Origin: UBA11475 sp902486425
GTDB lineage: Bacteria; Bacillota; Clostridia; Christensenellales; Borkfalkiaceae
Direction of reading: 5' to 3'
NCBI GenBank assembly: GCA_902486425.1
Contig: CABTOK010000009.1
Coordinates: forward strand, 62,001 to 126,000
DNA: 64,000 nucleotides
The translations under genes and the position numbers were made by a program. Below, one piece after another: positions 10,001-17,129 of the stretch (positions within the stretch are counted from its first letter, which is position 1; every line of letters begins with the position of its first letter). A model generated the notes under the pieces. It had not been told where the DNA came from. It did not search any database and was given only the letters and a program-made list of their open reading frames with translations.

Positions 10001-11383
10001 TATTACGTTATAGAAACATGCAGCGATTGCGGCAAAGTTATAGACAAGAGCGAAAGACGTGGTCACAGATATGACAAAGAAAAAAGAGAAATCGTCGGAT
10101 CGAACGACGTTTGTTACAGAATCGTAACAAAATGCGAAATATGCGGCGAAATTATCGACAGCTATGAAAGAAGACATGAAAAGTATGTCGAAGTCGGTAA
10201 AGCTCTTAACGACGGATCTGTGTCCTGCGAAGACGGCTGGCATTATATTTATCGTTGCGACGAATGCGGCGCTACCTTTAACGGCGAAACGAGATGCGAT
10301 CATTATACAGAAAGAACTTTGATTGATCTTACGTCGATCGGCGGACCGAAAACGGAACACGAACATTATTGCTACGGTTGCTTATGCGGCAATAGGATCG
10401 ATAGTATAGAGGGCTTCGATAATTACTGCTACGAATATACTCTTAACGGAGAACTCGTAAACGGTGAATTGAATTACTGCTCCGAATGTAAAATCGGTTA
10501 CATACTTACTTACGAATCTTCAAACGAAAATTGCTTGCACACCGAAAGAAGAACTTATACTTTTGTACAAATAAGCATCGACGACGAAACGAAAGCCGTT
10601 ACGGTATTAAAAACTTACGGCGAAAAATCAAGCGTCTATAGTTACGAGTCTCATAACGAAGAAGTTATAAATCAAGAAACGTTTACCGATATTGACGGCA
10701 AAGGCGAGGGCTTCAGGTTAACATTCAGATGCGGTAATTGCGGTAAAGAAAGAACCGAAACTCATTACGGACATTACTACGGAGATTCCGCTCCCGAATA
10801 TAAACTTCTCGGCAAGACTTGCGAAGACGGAGTAGAAGTAACGAGAAGGTGCCTGATTTGCGGCGAAACCGATACCCATACGGAACACAAGCATTTCGGC
10901 GAAGTCAAAGAAGTAACGACTCTTCAAGGCAAATACTGCACCGACGGCGTAAAGGTTTCTCGCGTTTGCACGATATGCGAGGGCGAGTTAAGTTCCGAAA
11001 TTTATGACTATCACTTACATTATAATAACGGGGTAGAGCTTACAACGGGCGAAGATACCGATTGTAAACATATTCTTTTAGGTAACTATTGTCCGGATTG
11101 CGGTTATATCGAAATCATAAACTTTGAAAACGAAGTAGAGTACGGCGGGTTTGAAGTTTATAACTCGGACGGCGAATCGGTCGGAAATGCGTTGGGTTAC
11201 TGCAAAAATTGCGCGTATGTTCTGTACAGATCCGTTAATCCGGACGGTAAGGAAGGCGATTTAAAGTTAGCCGTATGTTTATTCACTCTCGACGAAAATA
11301 ACGAAGGAATAGTAAAAGCGGTTATTTTAAGAGAACTCGAAGTTAAAGTCGTAAACAGAAATTACGAGTACGAAGGAAAATAA
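4001..11383 (+). CDS. Giant Cys-repeat surface lipoprotein
   Basis: A 2,460-residue predicted exported lipoprotein of unknown function. The start follows a GGAGGA ribosome-binding site; an upstream in-frame extension through the G tract is rejected. The signal peptide ends in FAAC, an acceptable lipobox. Residues about 30-585 hold five related modules of about 100 residues with the pattern ATC..GYKAY.KC..CDYTE...IPALGHNYG and a second half ending in KTVTTKAGH; a sixth degenerate module lies near 850-910. Residues about 915-1690 are Cys-poor, with a Gly/Ser-rich linker near 1235-1260. From about 1690 to the end, CxxC pairs return (KCVACGEVF, RCDECGATF, RCGNCGKE). Paired Cys suggest disulfides or metal binding outside the cell. 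The promoter may be phase-variable. Two smaller relatives lie elsewhere in the window. Confidence 0.92.
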   Translation: MKRKARLILCVLFAVLASASMLFAACNFGDGAAECEHLYGEWEITVPATCSKEGEQKRVCSRCNNEETMPIAKIAHTIVHVEGKAATCDEAGYKAYDKCSVCDYTECYEKIPALGHNYGEATYAWSKYYSTCVATRVCVRDNFHVDTERVTVTATVVQQKTCTQDELTKYTATFTGELGSDEKTVVTKKAGHELINVPAKAATCEKPGYKAYVKCANCDYTEDYEELPALGHNYGEVAYVWNADYTVCKAEKVCSRDAKHVLTANGTITETVVQEKNCTQDELTKYTATFESGFAPTEKTVTTKKAGHDLTDVSGKAATCTETGYKAYKKCKNCDYTEGYEEIPVLGHDYDYSDVVWNDDYTACSVNVVCKNDGAHNFTVNGTVTKKVTKEATCTEDGEIKITVTFEKGVPAVEKTVAVPKKGHKLTHYEATPATCEKEGKEAYDKCASCDYTVGGNAIPALGHNYGEVTYVWSTDYAACTATRVCSNDESHVLTVNGTVTKTVVQEKTCTKDEITKYTAVFTGDIASAEKTAVTENAGHELTVIEGKAATCEEDGYKSYKKCGKCDYAEEKEVIPALGHNFGKYEKSSEVATGNACEYTVTLTAKCSRCDKADSKTSTIYKHEYREEIVKAATCAEEGLKHKICKNCDVVYGENYSYSDPEAHSWDEGTVNEKGYVVYSCTTCGATKTQTSVTTKDEDGAYTATVKAESKNEVSEIRIIETENEKSTTTVISLDQNTRNGLNGDITLSAKSYNKEELPKLTEELKEKIGESRIYNFTMTAGGESVTNFKGNVTITIDHTLAPGEDSDNIVVWWIADDGTVESIKVTYSDGKVTFTTTHFSYYVVAKTTAAEKCKAFGHDYLVTESESATCETAGYIVKVCSVCGDSTVETIPAKGHKVGGDGNCKLCGKHITDKVQTGFTETLKSLLGGELTVKFNNVEMEMWDFADLSLDSKFFMSFAELYIGVTADGEVSVYGYGVGYYTTKDLPKDTFRFEATLAIDSENFYLKADIPMISSSSTSDYLGKTEWFKVNGMNQVIPLSSMVGSGVYQMMNGVLPETVKWMKTELIPAIENVIDLNYSVINSVIETFVDSLFTSSEAEGNTVYALDADKLKAVAEVLINGSVKDVFEYFAGEGSFEAFTAELKKLLDMPFGKMLENAKEKGINIKAALASVNGLLAKFVPEGQEAQADIVAIISNMSTKGQMTMTTAELLDQLESEDFKSMTLVDVINMMSNSGNGGSGGSDSEGNVTGGNEGKGNEEKTEKYAADECVNETTEQPAETKMTSDDIINGLKGTAEMGIVEIILNFKGQRPEADQLAEMKKNYLSTANQMIDVITSIANVSFTLNGTGEFVKADVDTSINLANFIPEQSLRSVGITSITGKISVVKGKELTQDYASFLKEVVAESEKVSSLITDVIKDYFKGSEYEIVYNQQGYVDYVEKTYYKEENLDAGCFKEETSLMVLLAAMNRCGAEYGAERYVELYKQYGEKLNISFRKVSENELTERLYFGSGVGGYMYSFKKTCGNKYSVSLNTSTRGPISAFGSSSENNNNNEYYYNLTVTLSVDDTANNRPSDIVYTASMREINSILGYEDTADNIIQSIIAMMTSESGTQITDENRNEIESAIRMRINEVSDVVRRNATFYNYNNFYYNGYSYFPSFTVNADNGSYVVEESGNDYRICHNDVLVKEDSHTPENCTDWGWKSYKCVACGEVFVKYYRTGHKHVTSEVVFDDPENPNCTTGVTVTYTCTDCNQVIYIDRSQGGGHVYLYQNDAFEDMGLPEAGHRHVTGTLTCVCGKMNGGYNSSFENIYGYYEKSEDGTKTFVSGDVYLCRECDLGFVLTADVKPGTEKCTYIITPTYKLMQLVYETEIGKEDYKEVYEAYISLLEAKVSEINKEIENGTYDGIDDFSGRLEEARARYAEAQNRVNSSSDARNVYREALRMWAEVKDTLGTGQYEKFAEKAYPVLKANYGVKVGEPYTYERHGSVSERYELIGKTCEEGYYVIETCSDCGKVIDKSERRGHRYDKEKREIVGSNDVCYRIVTKCEICGEIIDSYERRHEKYVEVGKALNDGSVSCEDGWHYIYRCDECGATFNGETRCDHYTERTLIDLTSIGGPKTEHEHYCYGCLCGNRIDSIEGFDNYCYEYTLNGELVNGELNYCSECKIGYILTYESSNENCLHTERRTYTFVQISIDDETKAVTVLKTYGEKSSVYSYESHNEEVINQETFTDIDGKGEGFRLTFRCGNCGKERTETHYGHYYGDSAPEYKLLGKTCEDGVEVTRRCLICGETDTHTEHKHFGEVKEVTTLQGKYCTDGVKVSRVCTICEGELSSEIYDYHLHYNNGVELTTGEDTDCKHILLGNYCPDCGYIEIINFENEVEYGGFEVYNSDGESVGNALGYCKNCAYVLYRSVNPDGKEGDLKLAVCLFTLDENNEGIVKAVILRELEVKVVNRNYEYEGK
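4250..5755 (+). repeat. In-gene tandem modules, about 330-370 bp each
   Basis: The N-terminal modules are similar at the DNA level: CTCTCGGTCATAACTACGG and close variants recur near 4343, 4685 and 5385, and GTACAGGAAAA-type segments recur at the matching place in each module. Such near-identical direct repeats can change copy number by recombination, and short-read assemblies may misjudge them. Confidence 0.75.
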
Positions 11384-11462
11384 ATAAGCTTAAAACTTTA
11401 ATGGCTCCGTAAAACTATCGACGTACCTAAGCGGTACGCGGAAGGCAGGAGAAGGGTAAGGG

Positions 11463-11490
11463 AAGAGCGGAACGAAAGTTCCGCTCTTTT
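11463..11490 (+). terminator. Intrinsic terminator of the giant lipoprotein gene
   Basis: AGAGCGGAAC, GAAA loop, GTTCCGCTCT, then a short T run. About 80 nt after the stop codon. Confidence 0.85.
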
Positions 11491-11621
11491 CACGTTAAAA
11501 TTTATTGTGACATTATGGCTGTGTTTTAATTATACCTGTGTCGCCTGAATATTACCGAAAAAAATATAAGCTTTTATCGGACGTGTCTTTGAAACATGAC
11601 CGCGGCGATTTATCGTAAAAT

Positions 11622-11656
11622 AAAAGAGGCGTAGTCGGTTAACGACCACGTCTTTT
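11622..11656 (-). terminator. Imperfect terminator hairpin
   Basis: AAAAGA...GTCG pairs with CGAC...TCTTTT with small bulges. It lies just past the stop codon of the minus-strand zinc-ribbon gene and could serve both strands. Confidence 0.55.
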
Positions 11657-11705
11657 CGGTTAAAATGTTCACCATAAATTAACCTGCAACTAAGTATGTT
11701 GATGG

Positions 11706-13040
11706 TTAATGTTTTTGAAAATAGAAAAATAATAGTATCAAAGCAACTAAAATAACGGCTCCGAAGATAAGAGTTTTTCTGAAGCTTTCTTTTTTTGCTT
11801 CCTTATTTAAAGAATACTTTTTTTCAATTATAAAATGACTTTTTATAAATGCTATAGTAGTTGATTTACAACCTGCTTCTACTTCAAAATAATCTACGTC
11901 TTCTTGTTTTTGTTCCTGATATCTGCGGGAATACCCTGAAAAGTCCGTAGAAATTTCACCAGCTTCTATTATATTTGTTATGTTTTTTGTTAAAACAAAT
12001 TTTTCGAAGCATCTACAGCCTCCTCCTAAAACAATAGTATGTATCTTAGGATCATCTACTTTTATGGTGACAAATTCATTTTCGGTTCCACGATTTTCTA
12101 TTGTTGCATATTTAAAGTTTTTACAAGGCAAATAAGAAGAAGATTTTAAATACAATATGCCGGCGTTCTCATCTACGAAATACATTCTTTTCGCAAGCAA
12201 GTCATACATTTCTTCTTTTCTGTTAGGCATATAATCGGATAAACGATCGTACAATGCTATACAAAAAATATCTATATTTTGATAGCTATTTTGTAAGCTA
12301 TAGACATAATCGATTGAATTAAGAGCATATTTAATATCATCAACGTTGCCCGGTCTCAAATCTTTTAAAACTTTGCAAACTGAATTAAATACTTTTTCTT
12401 CAAATTTTTGTTTGTATTTTTCTTGTTTCAAAGCGTCAAATATTCTTATTACGCTATTCAAACTATGTGTATCATAATATAGTTTTCCGTTATCGTGATT
12501 GAATCTATAGCCGAAATTGTTTTTTAAGTAAATTGCTTCCGCCGAATCTACAATGAATGCTTCATAGCAAGAAAAATCCATGCCGTATTCTTTTTCGAAT
12601 TTTTGTTTTTCTTCTTCCGTTGTAAGTTCGAAAAAGCTGGTTAAATCATTTGGCTTATTAAAACCGCTAAAAGGGAAAGGCGTTTTTTCGAAGTTATCCG
12701 TTGAAGCAATAAAATAATACATATAGTACTTAGAAACTTCAGGCGAAAGTTCTATGGATTTTTCAAAATTATCTCTTGCGTCAACATATTTTTTTAATTT
12801 GAGATTAGTTAATCCTCTGTTAAAAAAGTTTTCCGCATCGTCGCTATCCTTGCCGCCTTTTATTATTTTTGTAACATGATTTGTAATATTATTTACGGTT
12901 GTATAATTGTTTGTGTAATTTGCAATAACTTTTTCTGTAATAAAAGCAGTGCCGCAATGTTTGCAGATGCCTGCTTCTTTGCTATCGTCTACTTCAATTT
13001 TTGCACCGCATTGTGTGCAAATTGCAGGTTTTAACGACAT
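11706..13040 (-). CDS. Zinc-ribbon, TPR-like, tail-anchored membrane protein
   Basis: 444 residues of unknown function. The N-terminus has two CxxC pairs (ICTQCGAKIEV and ICKHCGTAFI), a zinc ribbon. Residues about 75-110 look like TPR helices (AENFFNRGLTNLKLKKYVDA), and the C-terminus is one membrane helix (GAVILVALILLFFYF) with a very short tail, so the bulk is probably cytosolic and tail-anchored. A GGAGG site precedes the ATG. Codon use is more AT-rich and less biased than in neighbouring genes (many AAT, ATA, TTT), and the gene sits alone, which is consistent with recent acquisition. Similar zinc-ribbon/TPR proteins are widespread in gut Bacillota without an assigned role. Confidence 0.85.
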   Translation of the reverse strand: MSLKPAICTQCGAKIEVDDSKEAGICKHCGTAFITEKVIANYTNNYTTVNNITNHVTKIIKGGKDSDDAENFFNRGLTNLKLKKYVDARDNFEKSIELSPEVSKYYMYYFIASTDNFEKTPFPFSGFNKPNDLTSFFELTTEEEKQKFEKEYGMDFSCYEAFIVDSAEAIYLKNNFGYRFNHDNGKLYYDTHSLNSVIRIFDALKQEKYKQKFEEKVFNSVCKVLKDLRPGNVDDIKYALNSIDYVYSLQNSYQNIDIFCIALYDRLSDYMPNRKEEMYDLLAKRMYFVDENAGILYLKSSSYLPCKNFKYATIENRGTENEFVTIKVDDPKIHTIVLGGGCRCFEKFVLTKNITNIIEAGEISTDFSGYSRRYQEQKQEDVDYFEVEAGCKSTTIAFIKSHFIIEKKYSLNKEAKKESFRKTLIFGAVILVALILLFFYFQKH

Positions 13041-13148
13041 ATATTTATCCTCCGTTTTATCCTATGTGTTTTGTAATAAAAAACTCCAATATAATAATAT
13101 CAAATTTTTTAGTGTTTTACAAGTGGTGTGCAATTTTAAATTTGTATT

Positions 13149-14606
13149 TTACTCGACTTCGGCGTTTGTATCGTCAGTGCTTTCTTCGGTAAACGCGGCG
13201 TTTGAAACTACGTTTAATTCGGGTTTGCCGCCTGCTTTAATTATTTTATCGACGTTATCTTGCATGCGCTTTTTAAAGAACACTATCATATACGGCAGCG
13301 ACACTGCGAAGGTTAAAAAGTCGGAGATCGGCTGGGCGAGCTGTATGCCTAAAATTCCGACGAGTCTCGGCATGATAAGTATTACCGGGATAAAGAAGAT
13401 TCCCTGTCTGCAACTTGCGAGAAGGGTTGCCGAAAACTTGAAACCGAGCGACTGCAAGGTCTGGTTTGCGTATGTAGAGAATGCGAGAAACGGCATTACC
13501 GCGCAACCCGCTATCAAAGCGGTTTTGCCTATTCCGATAACGTCCTGTTCGGTCGAAAACAGCTTCATAACGCCTTCTGCGAAAAATCCGAGCAAAGCTG
13601 CGCAGACGACGCACGCAGCCGTTCCCAAAAGGCACGTAAAATAAAAGCCTTTTTTAACTCGGTCGTTTCGCCCCGCGCCGTAATTGTAGCCGGCGACGGG
13701 CTGATACCCGTGACCTATACCCAGAACGAGATTGCGGACGAACATATAAATTTTGTTTGAAATCGTTATCGCGGCTACTGCGGCGTCGCCGTAAGTTACC
13801 GCCTGTATATTAAGGAGTGCCGAAGAAACCGCTCCTAAACCTTGCCTGAATACGGTAGGAATACCCGTTGAAAATATTTTACCGTAAGTTTTTATGTTTT
13901 TCGAAATATTTTTAAGCGAAAGGTTCACAACAGATTTTTTAATAAGATAGGGGACGAGAAGAACTACAAAGCTCACCGCCTGCCCGACGCCCGTCGCGAG
14001 CGAAGCGCCCATTGTTCCCATATCGAGCGTGAATATAAAAATCGGATCGAGAATAACGTTTATAACGCCGCCGACACCTATGCCTATCATCGCAAGCGTC
14101 GTGTTGCCTTCCGCGCGTAAAGCGTTGTTAAGGACGAAAGCCGCGCAGTTTACGGGCGCTACGATAAATATAAAAAGAGCATAGCCCTCGGCATAAGGGA
14201 GCATTGTTTCGGAGCAGCCTAAAACTTTCAGAATCGGTTCCGAAAATATGAGTCCGACAGTTCCTACAACGGTTCCGAAAAAGAAGGCTTCTATTACCGC
14301 CGAAGAGGCGTATTTGTCAGCCTCGGACTTCTTTTTTTTACCTAAAACCACACTGATGAGAGAACCCGCGCCCATGCCTATTCCGTAGCCGAAAGCCTGA
14401 ATAACCGACATTATCGTAAAGACCACGCCTACGCCGGCCGCGGCGGATTTGTTTATCTTTGCGACGAAAAACGTATCGACGGTGTTATAAATTACCGAAA
14501 TCAGCGCGCTTATAATCGTCGGTACGGCGAGCGTTAAAATAAGTTTGCCGACCGGCGTTTCGGTCATTTTATAAAATTGTTCTTCCGAAGTTAGTTTTTT
14601 ATTCAT
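13149..14606 (-). CDS. MATE family efflux transporter
   Basis: About 485 residues with the twelve-helix MATE pattern. It opens with TPVGKLILTLAVPTIIS and has the characteristic YNTVDTFFVAK after helix 1 and the internal two-fold repeat. Cation-coupled export of drugs or metabolites at the cytoplasmic membrane is the family role; the substrate cannot be told. I chose the ATG of MNKKLTSE because a perfect promoter ends 10 nt before it; the next Met (MTETPVGK) is possible but its only SD-like GGAAG is 14 nt away. A start 16 codons further upstream would lie inside the promoter. The C-terminus carries a short acidic tail. Confidence 0.92.
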   Translation of the reverse strand: MNKKLTSEEQFYKMTETPVGKLILTLAVPTIISALISVIYNTVDTFFVAKINKSAAAGVGVVFTIMSVIQAFGYGIGMGAGSLISVVLGKKKKSEADKYASSAVIEAFFFGTVVGTVGLIFSEPILKVLGCSETMLPYAEGYALFIFIVAPVNCAAFVLNNALRAEGNTTLAMIGIGVGGVINVILDPIFIFTLDMGTMGASLATGVGQAVSFVVLLVPYLIKKSVVNLSLKNISKNIKTYGKIFSTGIPTVFRQGLGAVSSALLNIQAVTYGDAAVAAITISNKIYMFVRNLVLGIGHGYQPVAGYNYGAGRNDRVKKGFYFTCLLGTAACVVCAALLGFFAEGVMKLFSTEQDVIGIGKTALIAGCAVMPFLAFSTYANQTLQSLGFKFSATLLASCRQGIFFIPVILIMPRLVGILGIQLAQPISDFLTFAVSLPYMIVFFKKRMQDNVDKIIKAGGKPELNVVSNAAFTEESTDDTNAEVE

Positions 14607-14616
14607 ACCGTTATTT

Positions 14617-14645
14617 ATTATATTCTTAAATTGCTTTCGTGTCAA
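14617..14645 (-). promoter_or_regulatory. Promoter giving a near-leaderless MATE mRNA
   Basis: TTGACA, 17-nt spacer, TATAAT on the minus strand. The -10 ends 10 nt before the ATG, so the transcript would carry at most about 5 nt of leader and no Shine-Dalgarno. Confidence 0.8.
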
Positions 14646-14772
14646 CAGCGGCAAAAAAAGAATATAACGTTAAGCGTGATCGAAACGGGGTGTACGGCTA
14701 TAATTCGGCGATACAGACGGCGTAAGATAAGACCGTAAACGAATAAAAGACGTTGAAATAAAAATCGCAACA

Positions 14773-14802
14773 AGAAAGTTCCGGTAAAACCCGGAACTTT
14801 AA
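14773..14802 (-). terminator. Intrinsic terminator
   Basis: AAAGTTCCGG and CCGGAACTTT form a perfect 10-bp stem with a 6-nt loop. Located downstream of the beta-helix lipoprotein gene on the minus strand. Confidence 0.8.
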
Positions 14803-14860
14803 TTTTTTATTTAACTGCTTAATATGATTTTATCGTAAATTATAAGGTATACCGATTATA

Positions 14861-16006
14861 TCAGTACAAAACCGCAAAGTCCGGAATAAAAGCGGTATCC
14901 GTCTTCCATAAAACCGAGAGTTTTGCGGAACTTAATGTGTTGCCTATAATCTTAAAGGAAGCGTTCTTCGCCATATTTACGCAAGTTTCGGAAGCAAATG
15001 CGATAAGAGCGAGAACGTCGCCCGATACAGTATTGTTTTTAACCGAAACGCCGGCAAGAGAACCTTTCGTCGAAGAAAAGATTATTGCGTCGGCCTTTTT
15101 CGTGTCGTCGGTATCGGTTGACAGGCGGCTCATTTCAAACGTATTGTATTCGATGTTTATAATAACGTTTTCGGCATACTGTTCTGCGACTTTAATAGGT
15201 CTCGTCGCTTTGAAAGTGTTGTTTTTAATAGTGAGGTTGCAGGCTGAACCTTTGTACCAACCTAAGTCCTGACTTCCGCCGTTTATAAACCATATGGGAT
15301 TCGAGTTGTTGCCGTTGTCGAAACCGTTGAAGTAACATTCGTCTATCGTAAGGCTTTTCGCAAATCCGCCGTTCTGAAAGATCCCGCCGTCTGAAAAGAT
15401 GCATTTTCTGAGCGTAAGGCTTTTTACCGTATGCGGGAAAACGGATTCCGGATTATAACCTGCCGCATGTATCTGTTGCCATTGACACGAAAATGCCACG
15501 GAACCCGTAAACGTCACGTTATCTATGATTATATCCGTCGCGTCGGGAACGTAAAAACAGAGGGCGGTCTTATTGTTGTTTACCTGATTGGGATCGGAAT
15601 ACTTCGGCGCGGTATATGAGCCGTCTTTTATCACGAGGGTAAAGCCCGCTTTATTTGTGTTCATATAGCTTATATCGCCGTTTGTCCCGATAACGTGAGG
15701 TTGTTCTTCTTCCGTTACGTCGGCGGTCTTTTTCGAAGTATGAAAGTCCGCCATGTTTTTGTTTCCGATAACGAAGTAAGAGCCTTCGGTCGCGGCAATG
15801 TTGTCTATATCCACGACAAGAGTTTTAGTTCCTTCCGGAATGGCTTCGAGAGCGTTGAATTCTTCGAGAGTATAGACCGGAGCTCCCTTATAAGGATCCT
15901 CGTTTCCGGTTATTTTGGTTATGTTGCAGCCGGAAGACAGAAAAGCCGCTGATACGGCGGTTATCGAAAACACTCCGGTTAACAAGAGCTTAATAAAATT
16001 CTTCAT
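14861..16006 (-). CDS. Lipoprotein with predicted right-handed beta-helix
   Basis: 381 residues, exported and lipid-anchored: a hydrophobic signal ends in LSSGC with Cys at residue 27. The rest is rich in short strands and Asn/Thr/Gly turns typical of pectate-lyase-like parallel beta-helices (IIDNVTFTGSVAF, SLTLRKCIFSDGG, LTIDECYFNGFDNG, NLTIKNNTFKA, VIINIEYNTFEM). No catalytic motif of a known polysaccharide lyase is evident. A GGAG site lies upstream of the ATG, a consensus promoter precedes it and a strong terminator follows, so it is monocistronic. A shorter beta-helix-like lipoprotein is found at 47.6-48.3 kb. Binding or remodelling of surface glycans is a guess from the fold. Confidence 0.85.
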   Translation of the reverse strand: MKNFIKLLLTGVFSITAVSAAFLSSGCNITKITGNEDPYKGAPVYTLEEFNALEAIPEGTKTLVVDIDNIAATEGSYFVIGNKNMADFHTSKKTADVTEEEQPHVIGTNGDISYMNTNKAGFTLVIKDGSYTAPKYSDPNQVNNNKTALCFYVPDATDIIIDNVTFTGSVAFSCQWQQIHAAGYNPESVFPHTVKSLTLRKCIFSDGGIFQNGGFAKSLTIDECYFNGFDNGNNSNPIWFINGGSQDLGWYKGSACNLTIKNNTFKATRPIKVAEQYAENVIINIEYNTFEMSRLSTDTDDTKKADAIIFSSTKGSLAGVSVKNNTVSGDVLALIAFASETCVNMAKNASFKIIGNTLSSAKLSVLWKTDTAFIPDFAVLY

Positions 16007-16071
16007 ACAAATACTCCTTCTTATTATATCTTTACGGTAGCCGTTACAATATTACGACTATTGCAATATAT

Positions 16072-16100
16072 ATTATAAACTGCATTACTTTAATTGTCAA
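16072..16100 (-). promoter_or_regulatory. Promoter of the beta-helix lipoprotein gene
   Basis: TTGACA, 17-nt spacer, TATAAT on the minus strand, about 65 nt upstream of the ATG. Confidence 0.85.
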
Positions 16101-16197
16101 TATCAAAAAAATAAAAAATGAATATTTATGATTAAAAATCGCCGAAAGACGATTATTTATAAAAAAAGTTGCAAAAAAGAAGTATAATAAAAACAAA

Positions 16198-16219
16198 TGC
16201 GCCCGTAAAAGCGGGCGCA
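16198..16219 (-). terminator. Intrinsic terminator
   Basis: TGCGCCCG and CGGGCGCA with a short loop. It follows the XRE regulator gene on the minus strand, about 70 nt after its stop. Confidence 0.65.
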
Positions 16220-16290
16220 AAGAGAATAATATTTTATTTTAGTATAACCATATAACTGATATATTGCGGCTTATTTAATACGGTCTGCGA

Positions 16291-16983
16291 TTATTCCGCA
16301 GCTTCGGCAGAATCCGAATCCTCGCCTTTCGTTATTTTTATCCTGAACTTTTTTTTGGAACCTTTCTTTTTTTCGACCGGCTTGTGTTTGGTAAAAAGCG
16401 TATAGATAACTATCATCGCCTGAAGCGGCGCGCCAAGAAAGAATAAAGGCCACAGATTATATTCGATCATTTGTAAGTATATTGCAGTAAGCAAAGTCCA
16501 CAAAAAAATCGTGAGAGTGAGAGTGTCCAGCCATTTTATGGCGGTGTTGTACCGGTTGAATCTGTACACGATAATGGCGGAAGGGCAGATTGCCCATATA
16601 AATATCTGCCAGAAATTGATATTGCGCAGAATTCTTAAAGCGACGTAGACGAAAACGGCTATCATATAAACGGTAAGAACCGAAAGACAGACCATCGCTA
16701 TTTCATTGGACCTGTTTTCCTTCGCTTCTTTGCTTGAAAGGGAAATAAACTTGTCCGAAGCGTTTTCTTTGGTAAGGTCGTCCACCGTAACGTGAAAGAC
16801 TTCCGCAAGAGCGCACAAAGCGGTTATATCGGGAACCGACGAACCGTTTTCCCATTTCGAGACCGTTTTGTCCGAGTATGCCACAAGCTCGCCGAGTTCG
16901 GACTGTTTAAGACCGCTTTGAAGTCGTAACGCCTTTATGTTGTCGGCAATGTTTTTTTCGATGTTTGTTTCTTTTGCTTCCAT
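16291..16983 (-). CDS. Membrane-bound XRE-family transcription regulator
   Basis: 230 residues. Residues about 10-68 are an XRE helix-turn-helix (IKALRLQSGLKQSELGEL, then DKTVSKWENGSSVPD). After a linker come about four hydrophobic helices (from MVCLSVLTVYMIAVFVYVAL to APLQAMIVIYTLF) and a Lys-rich then acidic tail. A DNA-binding head tethered to a membrane domain suggests regulation by an envelope signal, but the target is unknown. Monocistronic, no Shine-Dalgarno; the -10 box ends 9 nt before the ATG, so the mRNA is probably leaderless. Confidence 0.88.
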   Translation of the reverse strand: MEAKETNIEKNIADNIKALRLQSGLKQSELGELVAYSDKTVSKWENGSSVPDITALCALAEVFHVTVDDLTKENASDKFISLSSKEAKENRSNEIAMVCLSVLTVYMIAVFVYVALRILRNINFWQIFIWAICPSAIIVYRFNRYNTAIKWLDTLTLTIFLWTLLTAIYLQMIEYNLWPLFFLGAPLQAMIVIYTLFTKHKPVEKKKGSKKKFRIKITKGEDSDSAEAAE

Positions 16984-16992
16984 AGTAATTAA

Positions 16993-17021
16993 ATTATAAT
17001 GCTAAAACAGGTTGCTGTCAA
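16993..17021 (-). promoter_or_regulatory. Promoter giving a leaderless XRE mRNA
   Basis: TTGACA, 17-nt spacer, TATAAT on the minus strand; nine AT-rich bases without an SD separate the -10 from the ATG. Confidence 0.8.
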
Positions 17022-17078
17022 GCTTAAAAATAAGGTTCTCTACAGCTCTCTTATTAGTAGAAAGCCGGTTTTTTACAT

Positions 17079-17122
17079 AAAAAGGAGCGGTTTAAAAGAA
17101 CCTGTGTCGTTCAAGCCGCTCC
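17079..17122 (-). terminator. Intrinsic terminator of pnuC
   Basis: On the minus strand GGAGCGG pairs with CCGCTCC across a loop that itself can pair, followed by TTTTTA. It begins just after the pnuC stop codon. Confidence 0.85.
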
Positions 17123-17129
17123 GTAATTA

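Noticed and set aside
12949..13644. 231-codon plus-strand ORF spanning the zinc-ribbon start and MATE end
   Set aside because: It overlaps two well-supported minus-strand genes and shows no recognisable domain.
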